17,693 bases of DNA from an uncultured Clostridia bacterium (GCA_934141445.1 CAKPCF010000031.1:1-17693); one strand, 5' to 3'; positions 1-6,280 are shown, numbered from the stretch's first letter. Translations and numbers: made by a program. The notes: generated from the sequence alone by a model not told the origin.

Positions 1-70
1 ATAAAAAATACCATCCTTTTCAGAATGATATTTGTATCATCTGTTCAATTTAGTTCGAACAGAAACGTCG

Positions 71-127
71 TTGGTGCAGATGGCCGGAATCGAACCGGCA
101 CGGTTTATTCAACCGCAGGATTTTAAG
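71..127 (-). repeat. attL: displaced 3' half of tRNA-Leu(UAA)
   Basis: This is a 57-bp perfect copy of 3797-3853. On the minus strand it reads from the anticodon loop through the 3' anticodon stem, variable arm, T-arm and acceptor strand to CCA. It lacks the 5' half of the tRNA, so it is not functional; it marks the original chromosomal 3' end, pushed aside by integration. Identity stops at base 70 on one side and 128 on the other. Bases 1-70 to its left hold only two small inverted repeats (25-40 and 41-62) and no gene. Confidence 0.95.
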
Positions 128-242
128 ATATACTTTTAAAATTCTTTATGTTTTTTATATATCATTAAATTTGATTTTTCAAAGCTTTCAAGTATTTTAT
201 ATTTTTTGTATTCATTATATTATGATATATATTAACATATTG

Positions 243-263
243 GATTAGCAAAAGATTAGAAAA
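243..263. repeat. Left pair of putative integrase arm sites
   Basis: GATTAGCAA at 243-251 is followed 11 bp on by GATTAGAAA at 254-262. The same two-copy arrangement with the same 11-bp period occurs at 3719-3740 near the other end. In Tn916-type systems the small N-terminal domain of the integrase binds short repeats inside both ends, and this integrase has that kind of N-terminal domain. The binding role is inferred. The rest of 128-270 is AT-rich and shows nothing else recognisable. Confidence 0.6.
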
Positions 264-270
264 TTTATAT

Positions 271-320
271 AAAGTAATATATACTGCAAAGAACTTTATG
301 TTCTGCAGTATATTGCTTTT
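271..320 (-). terminator. Terminator of the repressor gene
   Basis: A long hairpin sits immediately after (touching) the repressor stop codon. On the minus strand ATATACTGCA pairs with TGCAGTATAT, flanked by GAAC/GTTC and AAAG/CTTT pairing with small bulges, and the 3' side continues U-rich. Its position and shape fit an intrinsic terminator, although the U tract is interrupted. Confidence 0.65.
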
Positions 321-1047
321 ATAATTTATAGCTAACATTCACAACTTTTCCTAAAATTTTTATATTCTCATCACTATAATTATATAAAATCTTTTTATAT
401 TTATTTTTATTAGCTATTAAAAAGCAACTATTTTTATTTATAGCAATAACTTTTCTACAACAAAATTCATTTTTATTTTTTATATACACAATATCTCCAT
501 CAGAATACACATCTTGTACTTTTATTCCAATAAAACTATCTTTACCAATATCAGGTTCCATACTATCATCTTGTATTGGTATACATCCATTTATAATAAA
601 ATTTGCCTCCTGTGTTTCATCTTTTATTGACATTATTGAATTCAATTGATTATAACCTAATTCAAAATCATAATTTAAAATAGACAGTAAAAATTTTTCA
701 TTATTTTCTTTACAAATTTCATCTTTCTTTTCTTCTATTTGTTCTCTAGTTATATCTTTAATTCCAAATTCAATTGTATTATCAAACAATGGTAATAATG
801 AGCGTTTCAATTTTTCTATCTTTACTACAATTTCTTTAGGAGCTTTTTTAAACCATAAAGATGTAACTGCCAATTCAATATTACCATTGCAAACTTTTGC
901 TATCTTTCTAATTTTATTTTCATCTGGAATAATTGTTCCTTTCAATACTTTACTTAAATATCCTTTTGAAACTTGACATTTTTCTTCTATCTCAGTTTGA
1001 CTTAACTCACTATTTATAATCATTTCATTTAAAATCTCTTTTAACAT
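319..1047 (-). CDS. XRE-family repressor with S24 (LexA/CI-like) C-terminal domain
   Basis: This 242-aa protein is probably the master repressor that keeps the element quiescent. Residues 12-38 form a helix-turn-helix of the XRE type (SQTEIEEKCQVSKGYLSKVL). Residues 145-242 form an S24 peptidase-like domain with the serine in DDSMEP (S162), the matching lysine in CRKV (K199) and the SDGDIVYI strand. No Ala-Gly dipeptide is seen about 35 residues before S162, where LexA and CI cut themselves, so RecA-driven self-cleavage is doubtful. It is transcribed divergently from rep-xis-int across a 273-bp region containing two related dyads. AGAGGA lies just upstream of the ATG. The family call is firm; the target genes are inferred from position. 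Confidence 0.85.
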   Translation of the reverse strand: MLKEILNEMIINSELSQTEIEEKCQVSKGYLSKVLKGTIIPDENKIRKIAKVCNGNIELAVTSLWFKKAPKEIVVKIEKLKRSLLPLFDNTIEFGIKDITREQIEEKKDEICKENNEKFLLSILNYDFELGYNQLNSIMSIKDETQEANFIINGCIPIQDDSMEPDIGKDSFIGIKVQDVYSDGDIVYIKNKNEFCCRKVIAINKNSCFLIANKNKYKKILYNYSDENIKILGKVVNVSYKL

Positions 1048-1104
1048 ACAATCCTCTTTTCTGCCTATAAAATCAATTTTTATTATAATAACACCTTTAT
1101 AGTT

Positions 1105-1116
1105 GATTTGTAAATC
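1105..1116. promoter_or_regulatory. Putative repressor operator 1 (GATT-N4-AATC)
   Basis: GATTTGTAAATC is a dyad with arms GATT/AATC, extended by T and A to a 14-bp inverted repeat at 1104-1117. A second dyad with the same arms and spacing lies at 1183-1194; together they flank the TATAAT at 1159-1164. XRE repressors usually bind such dyads in divergent control regions. Assignment rests on position and symmetry only. Confidence 0.4.
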
Positions 1117-1135
1117 ATAATTGTTAGAATTTGTA

Positions 1136-1164
1136 TTTATCCTTTCGTCTTGCTCTTATATAAT
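1136..1164 (+). promoter_or_regulatory. Putative promoter of rep-xis-int
   Basis: A perfect TATAAT lies at 1159-1164, 17 bp after a weak -35 (TTTATC, 1136-1141). It points toward rep and would give a structured leader of about 150 nt. The weak -35 and the flanking dyads fit a promoter normally held off by the repressor. Confidence 0.45.
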
Positions 1165-1182
1165 GCAAATAGTTAACTAATT

Positions 1183-1194
1183 GATTGTACAATC
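1183..1194. promoter_or_regulatory. Putative repressor operator 2 (GATT-N4-AATC)
   Basis: GATTGTACAATC is a perfect 12-bp palindrome just downstream of the proposed rep -10, sharing arms and spacing with the dyad at 1105-1116. A further small palindrome, TAGTTAACTA, lies at 1170-1179. Confidence 0.4.
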
Positions 1195-1220
1195 TCATCT
1201 TAAAAGATTTGCGTATCGAG

Positions 1221-1237
1221 TAGGTGCGAAGCACCTA
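1221..1237. other. GC-richer hairpin in the rep leader
   Basis: TAGGTGC-GAA-GCACCTA forms a 7-bp stem with a 3-nt loop, followed by the GC-rich run GCGGAGCGAAACGAG. It stands out sharply from the AT-rich surroundings. It may belong to the origin or transfer region, or be an RNA structure controlling rep. Confidence 0.5.
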
Positions 1238-1267
1238 GCGGAGCGAAACGAGATAGCAAAAATAAAC

Positions 1268-1302
1268 GGGCTCTCCCTACTATTAGTAGCCCTCACAGAG
1301 CC
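1268..1302. other. Candidate origin hairpin (dso or oriT) upstream of rep
   Basis: GGCTCT (1269-1274) pairs with AGAGCC (1297-1302), and inside lies a second stem, CTACTA/TAGTAG (1277-1289). An alternative stem, GGGCT (1268-1272) with AGCCC (1288-1292), excludes the outer one. Rolling-circle initiators of the Rep_trans type nick inside a hairpin near their own gene, and the ATTAGTAGCC stretch loosely recalls pT181-type nick sites as I remember them. The origin role is inferred; a translational control structure is the alternative, since the rep ribosome binding site (AAAGGAG) follows directly. Confidence 0.45.
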
Positions 1303-1320
1303 AAATCGAAAGGAGAAAAC

Positions 1321-2424
1321 ATGAACTCAATAGAAAATATTGACACATTTATATTTTTAGTAAATATCGAAAATTATATAAATAATTGTAAAAAAATTTT
1401 AGAATTTTTAAAAGAAGAAAAAGAATTAGCAAAGCTTAATTTTGAAAAAAATAAAAACAATGATTACTTAATAACCTTAAATCATTTGCAATTTGTTTTA
1501 GATAAAACTGGAACAAAAGGCTATTCATTTATTTTAAGTAACGATAATTTCAATATATGTATTGCAGAATATATTTCCAATATAAAAAATTGTAAACCAA
1601 TAAAAATTAGAATCAGTTCTCAAGCCTTATGGCAATTTGGCTTAGAAAATTCGTATAATTACATAATAAAATGGATAGAAGAAACATTTGGAAAAATATC
1701 ACAAGAAAGTGTTTATAGAATTGATTTAGCTTGTCATAATAATAATGATTTTATAACAAATTATGACAAATGCTATAAGGGTCTTTTCAAGAAAAAATCA
1801 ATAACACTTTCTGGCAATAAAATAAATGCTATTTGTTTTGGTTCAAGAAAAAATGACTTAATTTATTGTCGTATCTATAATAAAAGCTTAGAAATAAAAG
1901 AAACAAGAAGTAAAACTTGGTTCAAAGAAATTTGGCAAAATAACAATTTAGATATAACAAATGTATGGAATTTAGAATTCGAGATAAAAAGTGAATTTTT
2001 AAGAGAAAAAAATTTAACTACTTTTCAAGAAGTTTATGACCATATTCAAACACTTTGGAAATATTGTACTACAAATTGGTTATCAAAAGTCAATTTAGAT
2101 AATTCTAGAATTTCTCGTTGTAGTATTTCTAATGATTGGATAGAACTGAGAGAAAAGTTTGAAAACTTTTCAAATAGCAGTTTTGTTAATTTAGAAGATA
2201 TTGAAAAAGAAAATGCTCAATCTTTATTGCCTACATTGGTTGGATATTTAACATCTTATTCATCTAATAAGAATTTAACAACATTATCTTCTACTTTAGC
2301 TGCACTAAAAATTGATAGTAATAATTATTTCAAAAGTAAAAATACAACTTTTGAACAAAGAGTACTAGATAAAATCAAATTGAAAGGAGATTATACTTTA
2401 AATGACAAAATTTCTCACAGTTAA
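1321..2424 (+). CDS. Rep_trans-family replication initiator / MobT-like relaxase
   Basis: This 367-aa protein is probably a rolling-circle initiator that nicks a DNA hairpin and holds the 5' end on a tyrosine. Family hallmarks are the strand VYRIDLACH (131-139), the RIYNK motif (184-188) with candidate nucleophile Y186, and WNLEFEIK (216-223), which resembles the family's W-R-E-F strand. Length fits replication initiation factors of plasmids and of ICE relaxases such as Tn916 Orf20. AAAGGAG lies just before the ATG. The 3' end overlaps the excisionase gene by 23 bp, so the two are translated from one message. Whether it serves replication, mobilization or both cannot be told; the candidate nick hairpin is directly upstream. 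Confidence 0.8.
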   Translation: MNSIENIDTFIFLVNIENYINNCKKILEFLKEEKELAKLNFEKNKNNDYLITLNHLQFVLDKTGTKGYSFILSNDNFNICIAEYISNIKNCKPIKIRISSQALWQFGLENSYNYIIKWIEETFGKISQESVYRIDLACHNNNDFITNYDKCYKGLFKKKSITLSGNKINAICFGSRKNDLIYCRIYNKSLEIKETRSKTWFKEIWQNNNLDITNVWNLEFEIKSEFLREKNLTTFQEVYDHIQTLWKYCTTNWLSKVNLDNSRISRCSISNDWIELREKFENFSNSSFVNLEDIEKENAQSLLPTLVGYLTSYSSNKNLTTLSSTLAALKIDSNNYFKSKNTTFEQRVLDKIKLKGDYTLNDKISHS

Positions 2425-2575
2425 AGATATAATGCAAATTTTGCAAATAAGTCGTTCAAAAGCCTATTCTCTTATGAATACAGCTAATTTTCCTAGTATA
2501 AAAATAGGGAAATGTTTAAGAATTTCTGAAAATGACTTTTTTAGCTGGTTGCAAAAAAATAAAAAGATGTTATAA
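2402..2575 (+). CDS. Excisionase-like small HTH protein
   Basis: This 57-aa protein begins MTKFLTVKDIMQILQISRSK, followed by a YSLMN segment, PSIKIGKCLRIS and a terminal FFSWLQ helix. That is the HTH_17/MerR-like winged-helix pattern of small excisionases (xxVxDIxxILxISxSxAYxLM...F P..KiGk..RI....F..WL). Such proteins bind and bend the element ends and bias the integrase toward excision. The ATG at 2402 lies inside the rep 3' end with AAAGGAG about 12 nt upstream. Integrase starts 30 bp after the stop, giving the usual xis-int order. It could also act as a transcription regulator of the element. Confidence 0.85.
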   Translation: MTKFLTVKDIMQILQISRSKAYSLMNTANFPSIKIGKCLRISENDFFSWLQKNKKML

Positions 2576-2605
2576 TAGCTTTACTTGAAAGCGGAAAGGA
2601 GTGAT

Positions 2606-3715
2606 ATGGCAAGAGGTCATATATGTAAAAGAGGAAAAAGTTACTCAGTTGTAATTTATCTAGGAAAAGATACTAATGGAAAAAAACATCAAAAATGGTA
2701 TACTTGTAAAACAAAAAAAGAAGCAGAAAGCTTATTAGTAACAAAACTTTCTGAACTTGAAAATGGTACTTTTATATTAAACGATAATATAATATTATCC
2801 GATTTTCTCAACTACTGGTATAGTGAATATTGTTTAAAAAAACTATCCGCAACCCCCTATGAAAGTTATAAGAGAAATATTGATAATTATATAATTCCAA
2901 ACCTTGGAAACATAAAAATAAAAGATTTAAAGCCTTTGCATTTACAAAATTTCTACAATACTTTATTAAAAAATTTATCAAAAACAACTGTGACATACAT
3001 TCATAAAATTTTGCATAAAGCATTAAAGCATGCAGTTCAATGGGAATTAGTATTAAGAAATGTAGCAGATGTAGTTTCAACTCTTACACCAGAAAAATAT
3101 GTTGCCAATGTTTTAAAAGAAGATGAAATAAGCACTTTATTAGATAGTCTAAAAAATACAGAAATATATTTAGCAGTTTTAATTGCATTAGGTACTGGAC
3201 TTAGACGAGGAGAAATTTTAGCTTTAACTTGGGATTGTATAGATTTAAAAAATAAGACATTGACAGTATCAAAAACTGTTGAACCAACAAAAAATGGATT
3301 AACCGTAAAATCGCCAAAAACACATCATAGCAATAGAAAAATAAGTATTTCTGACAATATTATTATCGCACTCAACAAAGAATTAGAAAAACAAAATATA
3401 CAAAAATCTTTTTTGAAAGAAAATTATATAAATAATAATTTAGTCTTTTGCCGATATAATGGTGATTATTATAGTCCAACAAAATTAAATCATACTTTTA
3501 AGAAATACATTGATAACCTTAATATTACAAAAATTAGATTTCATGATTTAAGACATACTCATGCTTCATTATTATTAAAAGATAATGTTAATTTTAAAAT
3601 TATCAGTGAAAGACTTGGTCATTCAAATATAAATATAACATTAGACACTTATGCACATACTTATGAAGCAACAAATATTTCAGTTGCTCAAAATTTTAAT
3701 AAGTATCTTGAATAA
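2606..3715 (+). CDS. int: Tyrosine recombinase / integrase
   Basis: This 369-aa integrase catalyses insertion into and excision from the tRNA-Leu gene. In order: an AP2-like arm-binding domain (about 3-50, MARGHICKRGKSYSVVIYLG...), a core-binding SAM-like domain (about 62-155) and the catalytic domain. Catalytic residues are complete: R200 (GTGLRRGE), K238 (SPKTHHS), H313 and R316 (FHDLRH), H339 (LGHS) and Y349 (DTYAH). I chose the ATG at 2606 because AAAGGAG (2595-2601) sits just before it; an in-frame TTG at 2585 would add seven residues over the ribosome binding site. The gene ends 3 bp before the right arm repeats and 81 bp before attR, as is typical. Intact and probably active. Confidence 0.95.
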   Translation: MARGHICKRGKSYSVVIYLGKDTNGKKHQKWYTCKTKKEAESLLVTKLSELENGTFILNDNIILSDFLNYWYSEYCLKKLSATPYESYKRNIDNYIIPNLGNIKIKDLKPLHLQNFYNTLLKNLSKTTVTYIHKILHKALKHAVQWELVLRNVADVVSTLTPEKYVANVLKEDEISTLLDSLKNTEIYLAVLIALGTGLRRGEILALTWDCIDLKNKTLTVSKTVEPTKNGLTVKSPKTHHSNRKISISDNIIIALNKELEKQNIQKSFLKENYINNNLVFCRYNGDYYSPTKLNHTFKKYIDNLNITKIRFHDLRHTHASLLLKDNVNFKIISERLGHSNINITLDTYAHTYEATNISVAQNFNKYLE

Positions 3716-3718
3716 TTA

Positions 3719-3740
3719 GATTAGCAACAGATTAGCAAAA
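3719..3740. repeat. Right pair of putative integrase arm sites
   Basis: GATTAGCAA at 3719-3727 repeats at 3730-3738, period 11 bp, in the same orientation as the left pair at 243-263. Symmetric placement inside both ends supports a role as integrase or excisionase arm sites. Confidence 0.6.
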
Positions 3741-3760
3741 TACTTATTCAAAAATGCAAA

Positions 3761-3793
3761 AAGAAAGAGTAAGAATTGTTTAACTCTTACTCT
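3761..3793 (-). terminator. Terminator of tRNA-Leu, located inside the element
   Basis: On the minus strand, five nucleotides after the CCA end, AGAGTAAGA (9 bp) pairs with TCTTACTCT across a 10-nt loop, followed by a T-rich tail (TTCTTTTT). This is a good intrinsic terminator. It belongs to the element, not to the displaced chromosomal flank, so the element ends the tRNA transcript before it can enter int from the opposite side. Confidence 0.75.
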
Positions 3794-3796
3794 CTC

Positions 3797-3853
3797 TTGG
3801 TGCAGATGGCCGGAATCGAACCGGCACGGTTTATTCAACCGCAGGATTTTAAG
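3797..3853 (-). repeat. attR: 57-bp direct repeat within the functional tRNA-Leu
   Basis: This is the perfect repeat partner of 71-127. It supplies the 3' half of the intact tRNA gene, and the junction with chromosomal sequence falls at the anticodon loop (3853/3854). Anticodon-loop crossovers are common for tyrosine integrases that use tRNA genes. Confidence 0.95.
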
Positions 3854-3885
3854 TCCTGTGCGTCTGCCAGTTCCGCCACATCTGC
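3798..3885 (-). tRNA. tRNA-Leu (anticodon UAA)
   Basis: An 88-nt class II tRNA with CCA encoded. Acceptor strands GCAGATG/CATCTGC pair fully. The anticodon stem CAGGA/TCCTG encloses loop CTTAAAA with anticodon TAA. A long variable arm CGGTT/AACCG and T-arm GCCGG-TTCGATT-CCGGC identify leucine. It reads UUA and UUG, the main leucine codons of this AT-rich genome. Its 3' half comes from the integrated element, yet remains perfectly paired. Confidence 0.97.
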
Positions 3886-3932
3886 ATTAACTGGCTTTTT
3901 ATTTTTATGTCCTTCTCTCGCTGACAAGAATT

Positions 3933-3961
3933 ATTATACTATCTACTAATTACTTTGTCAA
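3933..3961 (-). promoter_or_regulatory. Consensus sigma-A promoter of tRNA-Leu
   Basis: On the minus strand TTGACA (3956-3961) and TATAAT (3933-3938) are separated by exactly 17 bp: both hexamers are perfect. Transcription would start near 3926, about 40 nt before the mature tRNA. Confidence 0.9.
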
Positions 3962-4180
3962 CACTTTTTTAAAATTTTTTTAATTTTTTATTTTTTCATA
4001 TTAGTCTTACAATTTATTTTAGTTTTACAAACTAAATATTACTTTTACAATTTACCTTTTAGTTTCAAAATTAAACCGATTTTTAAAAATGCCTCTTTTA
4101 ACTGATTTTTAGCCTTCTATAATTTGATATACTTCAAACAGAATTTTATATTTTTACACCAAGCATATACAAAATACAAC
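3962..4180. other. AT-rich gene-free stretch between tRNA-Leu promoter and spoVG terminator
   Basis: No gene is seen. It holds long A/T runs, a dyad TTAGTTT-TAC-AAACTAA at 4019-4035, and two copies of TTACAATTTA on either side of it (4006-4015 and 4045-4054). The cluster could be a protein-binding site, but in such AT-rich DNA the symmetry may be chance. Confidence 0.4.
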
Positions 4181-4235
4181 AAAAAAGACACGATAATCGT
4201 GCTTTCATTGAATCCTATGCTCCGATGCGTGTCTT
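4181..4235 (-). terminator. spoVG terminator
   Basis: On the minus strand AAGACACG (4228-4235) can pair with CGTGTCTT (4185-4192), followed by a T-rich tail at 4171-4186. The 3' part can instead form a tight local hairpin, CACGA-TTA-TCGTG (4189-4201), just ahead of the same T run. The two foldings share bases and exclude each other; either would terminate spoVG. Confidence 0.75.
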
Positions 4236-4242
4236 ATTGTAT

Positions 4243-4521
4243 TTATTCTTCAACTTCTGCTGAGTCAGCTTCTGGAGATTCATAAGCTTCTAATATAGCT
4301 TTTTGAATTTTTTCTCTTGTTTCAGCATTGATTGGATGAGCAATGTCTTTAAATTCTCCGTTTGGAGTTTTTCTGCTAGGCATAGCAATAAATAATCCAT
4401 TTTGGCTTTCGATAACTTTGATATCGTGAACAACAAATTCCTCATCAAATGTTACAGAAGCAACAGCTTTCATTCTGTTTTCTGAATTTACTTTTCTTAA
4501 ACGTACATCTGTTATTTTCAT
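4243..4521 (-). CDS. spoVG: SpoVG, RNA/DNA-binding regulatory protein
   Basis: This 92-aa protein matches SpoVG along its whole length: MKITDVRLRKV at the start, FVVHDIKVIESQNGLFIAMP at 29-48, then SRKTPNGEFKDIAHPIN. SpoVG binds nucleic acids and influences sporulation, cell division and envelope genes; in Bacillus it was found through a late cortex defect. I chose the ATG at 4521: AAAGAGGTG precedes it by about 9 nt, and an upstream in-frame GTG at 4533 falls inside that ribosome binding site. The acidic tail (ESPEADSAEVEE) is typically variable. It is driven by a sigma-H promoter, divergent from murC. Confidence 0.97.
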   Translation of the reverse strand: MKITDVRLRKVNSENRMKAVASVTFDEEFVVHDIKVIESQNGLFIAMPSRKTPNGEFKDIAHPINAETREKIQKAILEAYESPEADSAEVEE

Positions 4522-4581
4522 ATTATTAAGCACCTCTTTCTCTGTTTTTTATACATATATTATTATTTATGTACATTTATA

Positions 4582-4610
4582 TTATTCGCCAAAAAAATTT
4601 TTTTTCCTTC
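4582..4610 (-). promoter_or_regulatory. Sigma-H promoter of spoVG
   Basis: On the minus strand GAAGGAAAA (4602-4610) matches the sigma-H -35 consensus RnAGGAwWW at every position. GGCGAATAA (4582-4590) matches the -10 consensus RnnGAATww. The spacer is 11 bp, inside the usual 11-12, and is a pure A4T7 tract. This implies control by Spo0H at the onset of sporulation, as for Bacillus spoVG. Confidence 0.82.
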
Positions 4611-4765
4611 CTATTTTTACAAAAAAATAAATATTTATATAAATTCACATATTTTTACCAATTTCATATAATACTATATACATATTTCTAATTGTACATA
4701 TTACTACTCTTATACTTCTAATGTTTTTCTAATATAGAATATACATCAAAAGTATGAAATTTCAA

Positions 4766-4788
4766 TATAAGTTTTAGTATAAGTTTAG
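4766..4788. repeat. Tandem repeat upstream of the murC promoter
   Basis: TATAAGTTTTAG (4766-4777) is followed immediately by TATAAGTTTAG (4778-4788). It lies just upstream of the murC -35 and could be a binding site for an activator or repressor. No regulator is identified. Bases 4611-4765 show nothing else beyond AT-rich sequence. Confidence 0.4.
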
Positions 4789-4797
4789 AATTTTTTG

Positions 4798-4830
4798 TTG
4801 AAAAACTTCCTATTTCATTATATAATGAAA
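4798..4830 (+). promoter_or_regulatory. murC promoter with palindrome over the -10
   Basis: TTGAAA (4798-4803), a 17-bp spacer and a perfect TATAAT (4821-4826) form a strong sigma-A promoter. The -10 is embedded in a perfect 18-bp palindrome, TTTCATTATATAATGAAA (4813-4830), that could act as an operator. The start would lie near 4833, leaving a leader of about 23 nt with AAGGAGG (4838-4844). Confidence 0.75.
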
Positions 4831-4855
4831 CAAATTTAAGGAGGCGTATATTAAA

Positions 4856-6262
4856 TTGAATTTAGAAGTTAACGATTTAAAAAAATATAAGAAAATACAT
4901 TTAATTGGAATCGGTGGAATCAGTATGAGTGCAATTGCTGAAACTCTACACAATTGGGGTTATATTGTTACAGGTTCCGATATTACTCGTAGTGAAATTA
5001 CAGACAAATTGAACGAACACCATATAACTACTACAATTGGTCATGATTTAAACAATTCTAAAAATGCTGATTTAATAATATATTCAGCAGCTATAAAAGA
5101 TGATGACCCTGAAATTATTATTGCAGAAGAAAAAAATATTCCTCTTGTTGGTCGTGGTGAATTTGTCGGATTACTTACAAAAATGTACAAAGAAACAATA
5201 TGCATTGCTGGAACACATGGAAAAACAACTACTACTTCAATGGTTTCAGTATGCTTTTTGAATGCACAAAAAGACCCTACTATCGAAGTTGGTGCAATTT
5301 TAAAAAATATAAATGGAAATTATAAAATTGGAAAAAGCGAATATTTTATACTAGAATCTTGTGAATACAAAGGGAATTTCCTAAAATTTTTCCCTCATGC
5401 AGAAATCATTTTAAACATTGATAATGACCATTTAGATTATTATAAAACTTTTGATAACATTGTTAAGGCTTTTCAAGACTTCGCAAAAATTCTACCTTCT
5501 GATGGTGTTCTTATTACAAATGCTGATGATAAAAATTGCAATAACTTGAAAAATATTGTACATTCAAAATTTATTTCTTATGGAATAGAAAATCAAGATG
5601 CAAATTTTATTGCTAAAAACATCACTTATGATGATAACGGCTTTGCTCATTTTGATGTATACAAAGATGGAATTTTACTTTGTAAATTAGATTTATCAGT
5701 TGCTGGAAAACACAACATTTTAAATGCTTTAGCTTGCACAGCTCTTTGCAATTATTATGGAATTGACACATCAGTTATAAAATCATCTTTAAAAGAGTTT
5801 ACTGGTGCTGAACGTCGTTTAGAATTTAAAGGATATATTACACCTGAAAACTCAGCAACTCCTTCTGTTTCAGTTTTTGATGATTACGGTCATCATCCTA
5901 CTGAAATTGAAGCAACAGCCAATGCAATCGCAGAAAAAAAATATAATGAGTCATGGGTTATCTTTCAACCACATACTTACAGCAGAACCAAAACACATTT
6001 AGATGCATTCGCCAAAGTTTTAACAAAGTTTGACCATATTATTTTACTAGATATTTATGCTGCTCGTGAACAAAATACAGTTGGAATTTCTTCAAAAGAT
6101 TTAGCACAAAAAATCCATAATTTAGGTAAAGAAGCATTGTATATGCCTGATTTCGATGAAGTTGTAAAATATATAAAATCTAATGTCAAAGATAAAGATT
6201 TAGTTTTAACTTTAGGAGCTGGAACTGTTACAAATATTGGTCCAATGCTTACAGAAAAGTAA
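4856..6262 (+). CDS. murC: UDP-N-acetylmuramate--L-alanine ligase
   Basis: This cytoplasmic ligase adds L-alanine to UDP-MurNAc using ATP, the first amino-acid step of peptidoglycan precursor synthesis. The 468-aa length is normal. Seen in order: the N-terminal nucleotide-sugar domain with GIGGISMS (18-25), the ATP-binding loop GTHGKTTTT (119-127), ESCEYKGNFL (167-176), NIDNDHLDYY (187-196), GKHNILNALA (284-293), and the C-terminal domain with DDYGHHPTEI (342-351) and FQPHTYSRT (370-378). All Mur-ligase signatures are intact. It starts with TTG, 11 nt after AAGGAGG; no better ATG lies near. It stands alone on its strand, divergent from spoVG and convergent with spoIVB. Confidence 0.97.
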   Translation: MNLEVNDLKKYKKIHLIGIGGISMSAIAETLHNWGYIVTGSDITRSEITDKLNEHHITTTIGHDLNNSKNADLIIYSAAIKDDDPEIIIAEEKNIPLVGRGEFVGLLTKMYKETICIAGTHGKTTTTSMVSVCFLNAQKDPTIEVGAILKNINGNYKIGKSEYFILESCEYKGNFLKFFPHAEIILNIDNDHLDYYKTFDNIVKAFQDFAKILPSDGVLITNADDKNCNNLKNIVHSKFISYGIENQDANFIAKNITYDDNGFAHFDVYKDGILLCKLDLSVAGKHNILNALACTALCNYYGIDTSVIKSSLKEFTGAERRLEFKGYITPENSATPSVSVFDDYGHHPTEIEATANAIAEKKYNESWVIFQPHTYSRTKTHLDAFAKVLTKFDHIILLDIYAAREQNTVGISSKDLAQKIHNLGKEALYMPDFDEVVKYIKSNVKDKDLVLTLGAGTVTNIGPMLTEK

Positions 6263-6280
6263 TTTTTAGTTTATATATCA

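Larger units (their letters stand above)
71..3853. mobile_element. Integrated mobile element in tRNA-Leu(UAA), one att-to-att unit of 3,726 bp
   Basis: The element is bounded by perfect 57-bp direct repeats that match the tRNA-Leu from anticodon loop to CCA end. It carries a repressor, a Rep_trans-type replication initiator, a small excisionase-like HTH protein and a tyrosine integrase next to the intact tRNA. This is the layout of a small integrative, possibly mobilizable, element: the integrase inserts into the anticodon-loop part of the tRNA gene and the element supplies the replacement 3' half. No conjugation genes, toxin, resistance or metabolic cargo is seen, so any transfer would need a helper. 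It could instead be an integrated plasmid or phage-satellite relic. The element identity is firm; its mobility is inferred. Confidence 0.92.

Noticed and set aside
1..70. Second tRNA or a small RNA in the left flank
   Set aside because: GTTCGAAC recalls a T-arm, but no acceptor or anticodon stem can be built; only two weak inverted repeats are present.
71..127. Left copy as a second functional tRNA-Leu
   Set aside because: The 5' half of the tRNA is missing; bases from 128 onward do not pair with it.
2585..2605. TTG start giving the integrase seven extra residues
   Set aside because: It would run through the AAAGGAG ribosome binding site of the ATG at 2606, which begins the typical MARGHI-type N-terminus.
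2808..3080. 90-codon open frame antisense to the integrase gene
   Set aside because: It lies wholly inside int on the other strand, has no ribosome binding site and its protein looks like random AT-rich translation.
4522..4533. GTG start giving SpoVG four extra residues
   Set aside because: The GTG is part of the AGAGGTG ribosome binding site and the family starts with MKITDVR.
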